From assembly GCF_036227225.1 (NCBI RefSeq), contig NZ_CP109444.1, positions 9,715,501 to 9,779,500 of the forward strand: a DNA stretch of 64,000 nt, given 5' to 3'. A program made the position numbers and the translations under genes. The notes beneath the pieces were generated by a model. The model was not told the origin of the DNA. It saw nothing but the letters and a program-made list of their open reading frames with translations, and searched no databases. Of the stretch, positions 52,609 to 61,108 are shown piece after piece. Positions within the stretch are counted from its first letter, which is position 1. Every line of letters starts with the position of its first letter. Source of the DNA: Streptomyces sp. NBC_01478. Its GTDB lineage: Bacteria > Actinomycetota > Actinomycetes > Streptomycetales > Streptomycetaceae.

Positions 52609-53388
52609 TCAGGAGGACCGGCGGGCGGCCGCGCGCAGGCCGTGGTACCAGCCGAGCACCCGCCGCTCGACCATCTGGAAGACGACGGAGAGCAGGTAAC
52701 CCAGCATGCCGAGGACGAGGATGCCGGTCCACATGTCGGGGATGGCGAAGCTGCGTTGGAACTGGACGACGGTGTAGCCCAGTCCGTCGGTGGCCGCGAA
52801 CATCTCGCTGATCACCATGAGGATGATCCCGATGGACAGCGCCTGCCGCAGCCCCGTGAAGATCTGCGGGCTCGCCGCCGGCAGCACCAGCGTGCGCAGC
52901 CGAGCGGCGCCCGTGACGCCGTAGGAGAGGGCCGTCTCCTTCATGACCGGGTCGACCGCGCGGACGCCCTCGACGGTGTTGAGGAGGACGGGCCAGACGC
53001 AGCCGCTCGCGATGACCACGATCTTCATCGTGTCGCCGATGCCCGCGAACAGCATGATGACCGGGACGAGGACCGGCGGCGGCACCGCGCGCAGGAACTC
53101 CAGGACCGGTTCGCACACCGCGCGCATCCGCCGGTACGAGCCGATCACCGTGCCGAGCGCGACCCCGGCGACGGCCGCGGTGGCGTAACCGGCCGTGAGC
53201 CGCAGGATGCTGGGCAGGACGTCCGTCTTGAGGCGATCGCCCGTCCATACGTCCGGGAAGGTCTTCAGAATCGTCCGCAGGGGTGGCCAGTACACGTTGG
53301 TGCTGCCGTCCGACGCCAGCCACCACACGGCGACCAGTACCGCCGGCAGCGCGAGGGCGAACAGCAGCCGGATCGTCATCCGCCTCAT
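52609..53388 (-). CDS. ABC permease, SsuC/TauC type (second)
   Basis: A 259-aa membrane permease with an EAA-like loop (AVDPVMKETALSYGVTGAARLRTLVLP). ATG 53388 overlaps the stop of the upstream permease by 4 nt. It forms a heterodimer partner with the adjacent permease, unusual but known in this family. Confidence 0.89.
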   Translation of the reverse strand: MRRMTIRLLFALALPAVLVAVWWLASDGSTNVYWPPLRTILKTFPDVWTGDRLKTDVLPSILRLTAGYATAAVAGVALGTVIGSYRRMRAVCEPVLEFLRAVPPPVLVPVIMLFAGIGDTMKIVVIASGCVWPVLLNTVEGVRAVDPVMKETALSYGVTGAARLRTLVLPAASPQIFTGLRQALSIGIILMVISEMFAATDGLGYTVVQFQRSFAIPDMWTGILVLGMLGYLLSVVFQMVERRVLGWYHGLRAAARRSS

Positions 53389-54158
53389 ACCGCCACCTCC
53401 CCGCGCACCGACTGGTGCCAGGCCAGCGCCCGCCGTTCCACCGTACGCGCGCCCACGTTGATGAGGAGCCCCAGCAGACCGGTCACCACGATCAGCGCGT
53501 ACATCTCGGGCACGGCCTGCGAGGACTGCGCGACCGCGATGGTCGCGCCCAACCCCGGTGCGCCGATGACCAGTTCGGCCGTGATGGTGAGGATCAGCGC
53601 GACGGCCGCCGCCAGCCGCACCCCCGTCATGACGTACGGCAGCGCGCTCGGCCACAGCACGTGCCGCACCCGGGCCCAGGTGCCCAGACCGTAGGACCGT
53701 GCCGTCTCCTCGGCGACCGGGTCGACGTCCTGGACGCCGTAGAGGACCTGGATCAGGATCTGCCAGAAGGAGGCGTAGACGACGAGCAACAGCACTGAGC
53801 GGAGTTCGGTGCCGTACAACAGCACCGCGAGGGGGATGAGGGCGACCGACGGGATCGGGCGGAGGAACTCGACCGTCGAGGCCGTCGCCTCGCGGAGGTG
53901 GGGGACGACGGAGAGCAGGACGCCGGCGACGATGCCCGCGCCGACGGCGATCGCGAGGCCGAGGGCCCAGCCGGTGAGGGTGTCGCCGAGCGCCGACCAG
54001 AAGGCGCCGTCCGTGAGTTCGTCCCAGAGCGCCGACGCGATGCGGCTGGTCGGCGGGAAGTAGGCCTCCTTGACGATGCCGACGCGCGGCACGACCTCGC
54101 CGAGGGCGAGGAAGGCCGCGAGTCCGGCCGCACCGAGTGCGGTGTTCAGTCCCCTCAC
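53385..54158 (-). CDS. ABC permease, SsuC/TauC type (first)
   Basis: A 257-aa permease with EAA-type loop DPVAEETARSYGLGTWARVRHVLWP. GTG 54158 overlaps the binding-protein stop (GTGA). Two similar permeases in one operon suggest a heteromeric channel or a duplication; they share the same loop positions. Confidence 0.89.
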   Translation of the reverse strand: MRGLNTALGAAGLAAFLALGEVVPRVGIVKEAYFPPTSRIASALWDELTDGAFWSALGDTLTGWALGLAIAVGAGIVAGVLLSVVPHLREATASTVEFLRPIPSVALIPLAVLLYGTELRSVLLLVVYASFWQILIQVLYGVQDVDPVAEETARSYGLGTWARVRHVLWPSALPYVMTGVRLAAAVALILTITAELVIGAPGLGATIAVAQSSQAVPEMYALIVVTGLLGLLINVGARTVERRALAWHQSVRGEVAV

Positions 54159-55123
54159 GGGAGCAGCGTGGTCAGGTCGGGGGTCTTCTTGAAGAGGCTG
54201 TCGGTCTCGCTCAGCTTCTCCAGCGCCTCGATCGACGAACGGTTCGGATCGGCGGGCCACTTGGGCAGGATCACCTTGGCCAGCACGCTCGCCGGGACCT
54301 TGGTGTAGGTGGCGACGATCTGGCGGACCTCGTCCGGGTGGGCGTCGGCGTAGGCCAGCGACTCGGCGGTGGCCTCCTGGAACTTCTTGACCACGTCCGG
54401 GTTCTTGGCCTCGTACGCCGTCGACGTGAAGTACATGGCGACGGTGAGGTTCGGCGCGACGTCGACCAGCGGCCAGGCGATCTGCTGGGCGCCCTGGTTC
54501 AGCATGGTGGTGAGCGCGGGTTCGACGGCCATCGCGGCGTCGATCTGGCCCTTGTCGAGGGCGGCCGGCATCTGGTCGAAGGCCAGCTCGACGAACTTGA
54601 CCTTGTCCGGGTCGCCGCCGGCCTTGCGGACGGATTCGCGTACGGCCGTCTCGTTGATGTTCTTCAGCGTGTTGACCGCGACCTTCTTGTCCTCCAGCTC
54701 CTTCGCCGACTTGAGGGTGCTGCCCTTCTTGACGACGAGGGCGCCGAAGTCCTTGCCGGACACGCCCGTTGAGGCCACACCGTTGGCGATGGCCTTCACC
54801 GGGACGTCGTTGGACTGGGCGAGCATGAGGGAGGTCATGTTGGAGAAGCCGAACTGGAACTGGCCGCTGACCACCCCCGGCACGATGGCCGCGCCGCCCT
54901 GCGCGAGGGTCATCGACAGTTTCAGGCCGTGCTTGCTGAAGAAGCCTTCCTTCTGGCCGAGGTAGAGCGGGGCGACATCGACGATGGGGATGACCCCCAC
55001 CTTGACCGTGGTGGTACCGGTGGACGAGCTGTTCTGATCCGACGCTCCGTTGCCGGACGAACCGCAGGCCGACGCGGCGACCAGCACGGTTCCGGCCGCG
55101 AGGCCGACGAGCAGACGACGCAT
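54155..55123 (-). CDS. ABC binding lipoprotein, NMT1/TauA-like
   Basis: A 322-aa lipoprotein with lipobox ASAC (Cys20) and the NMT1/SsuA fold (VGVIPIVDVAPLYLGQKEGFFSKHGL, GQFQFGFSNMTSL, AAMAVEPALTTM). This family binds sulfonates, taurine, nitrate, thiamine precursors or aromatic acids. Its link to a Rieske oxygenase operon makes an aromatic or sulfonated ligand attractive. ATG 55123 with GGAG 8 nt upstream is chosen; a longer frame starts at 55168. Confidence 0.9.
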   Translation of the reverse strand: MRRLLVGLAAGTVLVAASACGSSGNGASDQNSSSTGTTTVKVGVIPIVDVAPLYLGQKEGFFSKHGLKLSMTLAQGGAAIVPGVVSGQFQFGFSNMTSLMLAQSNDVPVKAIANGVASTGVSGKDFGALVVKKGSTLKSAKELEDKKVAVNTLKNINETAVRESVRKAGGDPDKVKFVELAFDQMPAALDKGQIDAAMAVEPALTTMLNQGAQQIAWPLVDVAPNLTVAMYFTSTAYEAKNPDVVKKFQEATAESLAYADAHPDEVRQIVATYTKVPASVLAKVILPKWPADPNRSSIEALEKLSETDSLFKKTPDLTTLLP

Positions 55124-55317
55124 GGCAACTCCTGTGCAGACGACGGTGTTCCGACAGGCTGTGCACAAATCGCACAGTGGTGCTCAATGGGTGTTGAGCG
55201 GGAACGTAGGGCCCCGTCGCGGCCAGGTCAATGCCTAGTGCTCACAATATTGTTGACAGTTGCCGAAGTGTGCTCTTGGCGTGTTGTCCGTCGTCGTCAC
55301 AGATCCAGCCCGCGTCG
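55124..55317 (-). promoter_or_regulatory. Promoter region of the sulfonate-type importer
   Basis: A 194-bp gap. The perfect palindrome ACAATATTGT (55244-55253) sits between ACTGTC and TAGGCA, spaced 17 nt as a weak promoter on the minus strand. ATTGTTGAC beside it also occurs in the MarR operator near 800. No small gene is seen. Confidence 0.45.
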
Positions 55318-56253
55318 TCACAGATCCAGTACGAGCCGTTTCCCCACACAGCGTGAGACGCAGATGAGCATCGTCTCGCCGGCCGCCCGCTCCTCCTCGC
55401 TCAGCACCGAGTCCCGGTGGTCCGGGGTGCCGTCGAGGACATCGGTCTCGCAGGTCCCGCAGGTGCCCTCGGTGCACGAGAACAGCACCTCGACACCGGC
55501 GGCGCGCACGGTGTCGAGCACGGACACGCCCACCGGGACGGTGACCGTCTTCCCGCTCTGCTCCAGCACGACCTCGAACTCGCTGTCGGCGCCCGCGACT
55601 TGGACCTTCGGCTGGAACCGCTCCACCCGCAGGATCCCGCCGGGACACCGCTCCTCGACCGCGTCGAGCAGCGGCCCGGGACCGCAGCAGTAGACGAGGG
55701 TGCCTTCGGGTACGTCGTCCAGCACCGACGGCAGGTCGAGCAGCCCGACCTCGTCCTGCGGAGCGACGGTGACGCGGTCGCCGTAGCGGCCCAACTCCTC
55801 CGTGAACGCGAGGGAGTTGCGGGTGCGGCCGCCGTAGAGGAGGCTCCACTCCGCGCCCGACGCCTCCGCCGCGGCCAGCATCGGCAGGAGGGGGGTGATG
55901 CCGATGCCGCCCGCGACGAAGCGGTAGCGGGGGGCGGGCTCCAGCCGGAAGTGGTTGCGCGGCCCGCGCACCCCCACCTTGTCGCCCTGCCCCAACTGCC
56001 CGTGCACGTAAGCCGATCCGCCCCGCCCTTCCGTCTCCCGCAGCACCGCGATCCGCCACGCCGTACGGTCGGCCGGGTCGCCGCACAGCGAGTACTGGCG
56101 CTCCAGGCCGGGGCCGAGCAGGACGTCGATGTGGGCGCCCGGTTCCCAGGCGGGGAGTTGGTCGCCGAGCGGATGGCGCAGGGTGAGGGCGAGGACGCCG
56201 TCAGCCGCGAACTGCCTTTCCGCTACGACGAGTTCGGCCTCGTAGGTGGTCAT
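55318..56253 (-). CDS. Flavin/[2Fe-2S] oxidoreductase (PDR/VanB type)
   Basis: A 311-aa electron-transfer partner for a Rieske oxygenase. Flavin motif RQYSLCGDP, nucleotide motif GGIGITPLLPML, and C-terminal plant-type ferredoxin cysteines in SCTEGTCGTCE plus a final ICVSRC. It accepts NAD(P)H electrons and passes them to the terminal oxygenase. ATG 56253 has GGGAG upstream and overlaps the stop of the 59-aa gene by 4 nt. Confidence 0.92.
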   Translation of the reverse strand: MTTYEAELVVAERQFAADGVLALTLRHPLGDQLPAWEPGAHIDVLLGPGLERQYSLCGDPADRTAWRIAVLRETEGRGGSAYVHGQLGQGDKVGVRGPRNHFRLEPAPRYRFVAGGIGITPLLPMLAAAEASGAEWSLLYGGRTRNSLAFTEELGRYGDRVTVAPQDEVGLLDLPSVLDDVPEGTLVYCCGPGPLLDAVEERCPGGILRVERFQPKVQVAGADSEFEVVLEQSGKTVTVPVGVSVLDTVRAAGVEVLFSCTEGTCGTCETDVLDGTPDHRDSVLSEEERAAGETMLICVSRCVGKRLVLDL

Positions 56254-56429
56254 GTGCCCGCTCCCTGCGGCTCGTCGACGGAGTGGCCGCGGGGGTGGGC
56301 GAGCATCCACTCCCACATCTCGATCGGGTCCTGCGAGGTGTGCTCGCGGCCGCAGTGACAGGTGCCGTGCAGGAGGTCCGTCCCCGGCAGCCAGTCGATG
56401 CGGTAGACCTCGCCGGTCGGAGCGGTCAC
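56250..56429 (-). CDS. 59-aa Cys/His protein between oxygenase and reductase
   Basis: A 59-aa protein with a compact metal-type motif (His21, Cys24, His25, Cys26, His30 in HGTCHCGREH), then an amphipathic helix (DPIEMWEWMLAHP). GTG 56429 overlaps the oxygenase stop (GTGA) and its own stop overlaps the reductase start (ATGA). This tight packing argues that it is translated. No family was recognised. It might be an electron-transfer or assembly subunit; that is inference. Confidence 0.75.
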   Translation of the reverse strand: MTAPTGEVYRIDWLPGTDLLHGTCHCGREHTSQDPIEMWEWMLAHPRGHSVDEPQGAGT

Positions 56430-57490
56430 TGGACCTTCTCCACGGGCTTGGCGCCCTCCTCGACCAGCCGGGCGAGGATCCGGCGGGCGGCGAGACCGCC
56501 GGTGTCGATGTTGATGCTCAGCTCCTGATAGCCGGCGCGCTCCGAACCCAGCGTCTTCTGAAGGAGGTTGAGTGCGTCCACGTCCTGCATGACGACCGTG
56601 TGGTTGTTGCTCCGGAGGAACTCGGTGACCTCGGCGTCGTCCGTGGCCCAGTCGCGCGAGACCGCCCAGAAGTCGTACACCTTGCCGTCGGAGGAGGGCG
56701 TGATGGCGTAGGTGATCTCGGTGTGGAAGCCGTTCGGGTCGCTGCCGTCCGCCTCGGGCAGGACGCCGACCGGGGCGATGCGGCTGTGCAGGAGGTAGAG
56801 ACAGGGCGCGTGGTATTCGATGTCCTGCCAGCGGGTGATCCGCCCTTGTATTCCAGTGGACTTGGCGTAGAACGGCGGGCACTCGGCGTCGTCCATGTGC
56901 CGGCTCACCCGTACGACGCCGGCGCCCTCGTCGACCTCCGTGGTGATCGGCGTCTCGGCGACCTCGGGGGAGCCGATGTAACCGCCGTGCAGATAGGTCT
57001 CGTGGGAGAGGTCGAGGAGGTTGTCCACGAGGAGGCCGTAGTCGGCGTCGATCGGTTCCATGCCGCTGACGGTGACCCAGTCGGGGGAGGCGAGGTGCGG
57101 GGCGCGGGGGATGACCTGTGGGTCCGCGAGCCCGGGGTCGCCGATCCACACCCAGATCAGCGCGTCCTGCTCGACCACCGGGTACGAGGCGACGCGGGCG
57201 GTGCGGGGGATGCGTTTCTGCCCCGGCACGTACACGCAGGTGCCCGTCGTGTCGTAGGTGAAGCCGTGGTAGCCGCAGACGACCCGGTCGCCGTCGAGGC
57301 GGCTCTCGGAGAGCGGGAACCGCCGGTGCACACACCGGTCGTGCAGCGCCACGGCGGTGCCGTCGTCCTCGGTGCGGTAGAAGACGAGGGGCTCGCCGAG
57401 GATCGTCCGGCCGAGCAGGTCGCGGCCGACCTCGTGGCTGTAGGCGGCGACGTACCACTGGTTCCTGGCGAAGGCGGTCATGTGCGGCAT
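56426..57490 (-). CDS. Rieske [2Fe-2S] oxygenase, O-demethylase type
   Basis: A 354-aa terminal oxygenase. Rieske ligands are Cys53-His55 (DRCVHRRFPL) and Cys72-His75 (VCGYHGFTYD). The catalytic domain starts near 150 (ADYGLLVDNLLDLSHETYLH), with the mononuclear iron His pair in LSHETYLH. It resembles vanillate and dicamba O-demethylases. ATG 57490 has GGGAG 8 nt upstream. It leads the oxygenase-small protein-reductase operon; substrate is probably a methoxylated or other aromatic compound. Confidence 0.9.
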   Translation of the reverse strand: MPHMTAFARNQWYVAAYSHEVGRDLLGRTILGEPLVFYRTEDDGTAVALHDRCVHRRFPLSESRLDGDRVVCGYHGFTYDTTGTCVYVPGQKRIPRTARVASYPVVEQDALIWVWIGDPGLADPQVIPRAPHLASPDWVTVSGMEPIDADYGLLVDNLLDLSHETYLHGGYIGSPEVAETPITTEVDEGAGVVRVSRHMDDAECPPFYAKSTGIQGRITRWQDIEYHAPCLYLLHSRIAPVGVLPEADGSDPNGFHTEITYAITPSSDGKVYDFWAVSRDWATDDAEVTEFLRSNNHTVVMQDVDALNLLQKTLGSERAGYQELSINIDTGGLAARRILARLVEEGAKPVEKVQ

Positions 57491-57725
57491 CGTTGCGGCT
57501 CCCGTCATTGGGTGATGGCGACATCGTCCGGAAGGGGGGTGCGGGGCCGCAATAGGTCTTCCGCGTCACGGAAGGGGGTGGGGGAGGAAAGGGACTTGAG
57601 CCGTCGGCGCGGCCTTTTCTGGTTGCCCTTGACCGACGCGCTGACGTAGAAGTATTGCCGTCCTCGAGGAGTGGGGATGATCCACTCGCACCGGCACGGT
57701 GTGTGAAGAGGACGTGGGGACGCAC
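57491..57725. promoter_or_regulatory. Divergent Rieske/LLM control region
   Basis: A 235-bp gap between the oxygenase and the LLM gene. GAGTGG (57669-57674) and CCACTC (57682-57687) form a perfect inverted repeat 39 bp before the LLM start, next to the palindrome CCTCGAGG. No regulator gene is adjacent. Confidence 0.4.
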
Positions 57726-58616
57726 ATGCGCGTGGGGATGACGGTATTGCCGGAGTATTCCGGAGAGGCCGCCCGGAAGATCTGGGCGAGCGTCGAAGAG
57801 TACGGGTTCGATCACGGCTGGACCTTCGACCATCTCGGCTGGGACGGGCTGCTCGACGGCCCGTGGTACGGCACGGTGCCGACGCTGACCCTCGCCGCAA
57901 TGGTCACGTCGACGCTGGAGATCGGCACGCTGGTGGCCGGCCCGAACTTCCGTCACCCGGTGGCCTTCTCCCGCGACCTGATCGGCCTCGACGAGATCAG
58001 CGAAGGGCGTCTCACGCTCGGCGTCGGTGCCGGTGCGGAGAGCGGGTACGACGTCGAGGTTCTAGGGGAGGGCGCGCCGAAGAGCCGGGTCCGCAGGTTC
58101 GGCGAGTTCGTCGAACTGCTCGATCGGCTCCTCCGCGAGGACCATGTCTCCTTCCACGGCGACTACTACTCCGCCGTGGACGCCCGTTCGGTGCCCGGGT
58201 GCCGGCAGCGGCCGCGGCTGCCGTTCATCGTGGCGGCCAACGGTCCCGGGGCGGCGTCCGTCGCGGCGCGGTACGGGCAGGGGTGGGTGACGATCGGAGG
58301 GAAGGCGGAGCGGCTCGACGCGTGGTGGGGTCTTGTCGCGGAGGCGAGCGACCGGATGACGGCCGCCCTCGCGACGCACGGACGCGAGGCCGATCCGGAG
58401 TTCCGGCGGGTGCTGCAGACCGATGCCGCACCGGTGCTCAGTATCCAGTCGGCCGACTGCTTCGACGAATTCCTGGGCCGGGCCGACGCGTTGGGGTTCA
58501 CCGACGTCGTCGCCCCGTGGCCGCGGGCGCAAGGTCCCTTCTCCGCGCCGCGGTCGGTGGTCGATCGGATCGCCGCGGACGTTCTTCCCCGGTGGCAGAC
58601 TTCGGGAAACGACTGA
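57726..58616 (+). CDS. LLM-class flavin-dependent oxidoreductase
   Basis: A 296-aa bacterial-luciferase-like (beta/alpha)8 protein. FDHGWTFDHLGWD, GTLVAGPNFRHPVAFSRDL, SEGRLTLGVGAGAES and PFIVAANGPGAASVAARYGQGW are typical; many actinobacterial members use F420. It would catalyse hydride transfer or monooxygenation. ATG 57726 has GAGGACG upstream. It diverges from the Rieske operon, and the two may belong to one aromatic pathway. Confidence 0.87.
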   Translation: MRVGMTVLPEYSGEAARKIWASVEEYGFDHGWTFDHLGWDGLLDGPWYGTVPTLTLAAMVTSTLEIGTLVAGPNFRHPVAFSRDLIGLDEISEGRLTLGVGAGAESGYDVEVLGEGAPKSRVRRFGEFVELLDRLLREDHVSFHGDYYSAVDARSVPGCRQRPRLPFIVAANGPGAASVAARYGQGWVTIGGKAERLDAWWGLVAEASDRMTAALATHGREADPEFRRVLQTDAAPVLSIQSADCFDEFLGRADALGFTDVVAPWPRAQGPFSAPRSVVDRIAADVLPRWQTSGND

Positions 58617-58714
58617 CCGTCACCAACGGTCGGGGCGTCTCGGGCGACACTGTCGGCCGGTTGGCGTGCGCGGGCGGACAACATCATCTCGGACATCGGA
58701 AACTGGGACGGGCC

Positions 58715-59161
58715 ATGACGTCTTGGACAGCTCTCGCAGGTGGCGCCGCTTTCGCCGCGTTCTCCGCCCGCGCCTGGGTGGGAGCGGTCAGGTATTGGCG
58801 CGACCCCAGGGTGCGCACGTGGGCGGGGCCCCTTTCCCGACTTCTCGGTGCGAAAGGGCTCCAAAGGCTCGAAAGTGGTTCCGTGCTCAACGCCGTGTGC
58901 TTGAGCGGTTTGACGCTCCTTCTGCTCGGGGGTGCCTGGCTGCCGCCTGCGGGGAGTTCGGCTGGGGAAAACCCGGTCGCCTTGGGGATTACGTCCGCAG
59001 GGCTGATCGTCTTTCTCCTCGGGCTCGTGGCTCAGCTTTCTCTCGTATTTTTTGGCCGGCCCTTGTTCGTGATCCCGAAACACGCCAGGGGGGAGTCCCG
59101 CGAGGGTCGGCCTCAGCGGGATGCCACCGGGTCCGGGACCGACAATTCCCGTGCCGGGTAA
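58715..59161 (+). CDS. Small membrane protein of unknown function
   Basis: A 148-aa protein with a weakly hydrophobic N-terminus (residues 5-25) and two clear membrane segments (about 58-80 and 88-112), then a charged C-terminus (KHARGESREGRPQRD). No family recognised. GGGACGG precedes the ATG. Third-position GC is somewhat lower than in its neighbours, which may mark recent acquisition or relaxed selection. Confidence 0.6.
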   Translation: MTSWTALAGGAAFAAFSARAWVGAVRYWRDPRVRTWAGPLSRLLGAKGLQRLESGSVLNAVCLSGLTLLLLGGAWLPPAGSSAGENPVALGITSAGLIVFLLGLVAQLSLVFFGRPLFVIPKHARGESREGRPQRDATGSGTDNSRAG

Positions 59162-59225
59162 TCCAGTTGGGCGCTGACGGCTGTATCGGGGTGTCACTGC
59201 TGTGATCCTGTGGAGGGACCCTGAA

Positions 59226-59568
59226 ATGGTTGTCGAACCTGTGGTGGTGGTCGTGGTGCCGGTCTGTGCGCGGCTGGTGTACGCGCTGGCGGTGCTGTGG
59301 ACGCAGCCGGTGCGGGAGCGCGCGTGGGCGCACGCGCTGGCCACGGTCGTGCGGGCGGCCGGGCCCGGTGGCACGTCGAGGTCACGCGTGCCGACGGCGA
59401 CACGCTGAACGCGCGTTCGGCGACGGCCGTAGCGCCGGCCGGGACCCCGTCGTCATCGCGCTGCGCGACGCGCAGGCATGGCTGCGGGCCGCCGTCGAGG
59501 AGGACCCGGAGCGGCTCGCGCGGGCGCGGGCGGCGCTGGCCCGCGGACGGGAAGGGGAGAGCCGGTGA
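59226..59568 (+). pseudogene. Frameshifted small gene upstream of M48 peptidase
   Basis: ATG 59226, with GGAGGG upstream, opens a protein-like frame (VYALAVLWTQPVRERAWAHALATVVRAAG) that stops at 59408. Homology-like sequence continues in a second frame (WHVEVTRADGDTLNAR, about 59370-59420) and then a third (GRDPVVIALRDAQAWLRAAVEEDPE) ending at 59568, whose TGA overlaps the M48 GTG. Two shifts are needed to join them. The pieces resemble small effector-associated proteins of Streptomyces, a tentative recollection. Confidence 0.55.
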
Positions 59569-60464
59569 CCACTGTCGTGGGGTGGTTACGCGGGCTGTTC
59601 GCGGTGGGGATGCTCGCCGGGTTCTACGTCGTGTCGTTCACCCTCCTCGCGGCCGACGCGGCACTCGTCGTCTTCATGCTGAAAGGGATGGTCGAACGCC
59701 CTTCCCAGGCCGGCAACTGGTCGCTCGCCCTGGCCGGCAGCATCCCGGGGGCCGCCGCCCTGCTGTACGGGATGGCCACGGTGAGCCGCACGGAGGAGCC
59801 CCCGCCCGACGCGGTCGCCCTGCGCCGTGCCGACGCTCCCGGCCTGTGGCGGCTGGTCGAGGATCTGGCCGGGCAGTTGGGCACCCGGCCGCCCGGCCGG
59901 ATCCTCCTGACGTCTGAGGCCAACGCGTCGGTGTCGGAGGAGGCCCGGCTGCTCGGCTTCGCGGTCGGGGAGCGGACCATGAACCTGGGCGTGCCCCTGC
60001 TCCTCTGGCTGAAGCCCGTCGAACTGCGGGCCGTGCTCTGCCATGAACTCGGCCACTACGCGGGCCGGCACACCCGGTTCGGCGCGATCACCTACCGGGG
60101 CGCCGCGTCGCTGCGCTCCACCCTGTTCCGGCTGCGGATGACCGCGCGGTCCGACGACGCCCGGATCGGGTACGCCTGGCTGTTCCAGGCGGCGATCGGC
60201 GTCTACGCCTGGGTGTATCTACGCCTGACACTGGCGGTGCGCCGACGCCACCAGGAGCTGGAGGCGGTCGCCTGTGGCCGTGCCGCCGCCACCGGGGAAG
60301 AGCGCGTCGAGACCTTCGGCTACGGCCGGGAGGTCGGCGCCGGTTCCTTCGCGGCCGGTGCGGGTGCGGGTGCGGGTGCCGGTGCGGTCGTGCGGCGGCG
60401 GGAGTTGATCCGGTTGATCACGACCGTCGCCGCGAGCGCGCCGAGCGGCGGGGCGAGCAGATAG
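59565..60464 (+). pseudogene. Truncated M48-family membrane metallopeptidase
   Basis: A frame of 299 codons encoding two N-terminal membrane segments, then the zinc motif HELGH (His160, Glu161, His164), a third segment and QELEA, where the third zinc ligand is expected. From about 60270 the chain becomes Gly/Ala-rich and runs antisense into the aquaporin gene's end (60320). Relatives normally continue ELEAD and several hundred residues further. The 3' part seems lost, so function is doubtful. Confidence 0.65.
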
Positions 60465-61108
60465 ACGGGCAGGAGGGACGGGTTCCCGGAGAGCACCGCC
60501 GGGCCGAACTCCCGTGCGGGGTTGGCGATTCCGCCGGACAGGGTGCCGAACGCGATGATCTGGGCGGCGATCATCGTGCCGACCGCCCAGGGGGTGAACG
60601 GGCCGAGTCTGCGGCTGGAGACGCCGATCCCGGCGACGGCGACGATGACGAACATCGTGGCGGTCTCGATCCCGGCGACGACGGCCCAACTCCAGTGGGG
60701 AGCAGGGCGGATGACGGCGAAGTCCACGGCCGGGGAGGCGAACACCGGCCCCCAGACGAGGCGTCCGGCCGCGATGCCGAGCAGCGATCCGATCAGTTGA
60801 CCGGCGATGAACGGCGCGACATCGCGGCCCGGTGTGCGGCCGTAGCGCCACATCGCGAGGGTGATCGCCGGGTTGATGTGGCCGCCGGTCACCTTGCCCC
60901 AGGGGGAGAGCATGACGGCGGTGACCGTGTAGCCGGAGAGCGGGGCCACCGCGAGCAGTCGGCCCTCCAGGGTGTTCCACCAGCCGCCGGACGCCGGGTC
61001 GACGGTGCCCAGCAGCCAGCGGACCGCCGTGGCCACGACGAACAACATCAGTGCGGTCAGGGCGAGTTCGAGGAGGGCGGAGTACAGCGTGCGGCGGTTC
61101 CTGTTCAC
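60320..61108 (-). CDS. Aquaporin/MIP-family channel
   Basis: A 262-aa integral membrane channel with six hydrophobic segments and both NPA boxes (GGHINPAITL near 75 and GGIANPAREF near 195), which would pass water or glycerol-like solutes. The C-terminus is an Ala-Pro repeat (APAPAPAPA) from a 6-bp tract. GTG 61108 overlaps the DUF1275 stop (GTGA), so the two are translated together. Confidence 0.9.
   Translation of the reverse strand: MNRNRRTLYSALLELALTALMLFVVATAVRWLLGTVDPASGGWWNTLEGRLLAVAPLSGYTVTAVMLSPWGKVTGGHINPAITLAMWRYGRTPGRDVAPFIAGQLIGSLLGIAAGRLVWGPVFASPAVDFAVIRPAPHWSWAVVAGIETATMFVIVAVAGIGVSSRRLGPFTPWAVGTMIAAQIIAFGTLSGGIANPAREFGPAVLSGNPSLLPVYLLAPPLGALAATVVINRINSRRRTTAPAPAPAPAPAAKEPAPTSRP
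60354..60395. repeat. 6-bp tract encoding Ala-Pro tail
   Basis: About six units of GGTGCG/GGTGCC end the aquaporin gene (Ala-Pro on the minus strand, Gly-Ala in the truncated M48 frame on the plus strand). It looks like slippage. Confidence 0.7.

Noticed and set aside
59226..59568. Programmed frameshifting in the small gene before the M48 peptidase
   Set aside because: Two shifts would be needed, no slippery heptamer is seen and the next gene is itself truncated, so decay is simpler.
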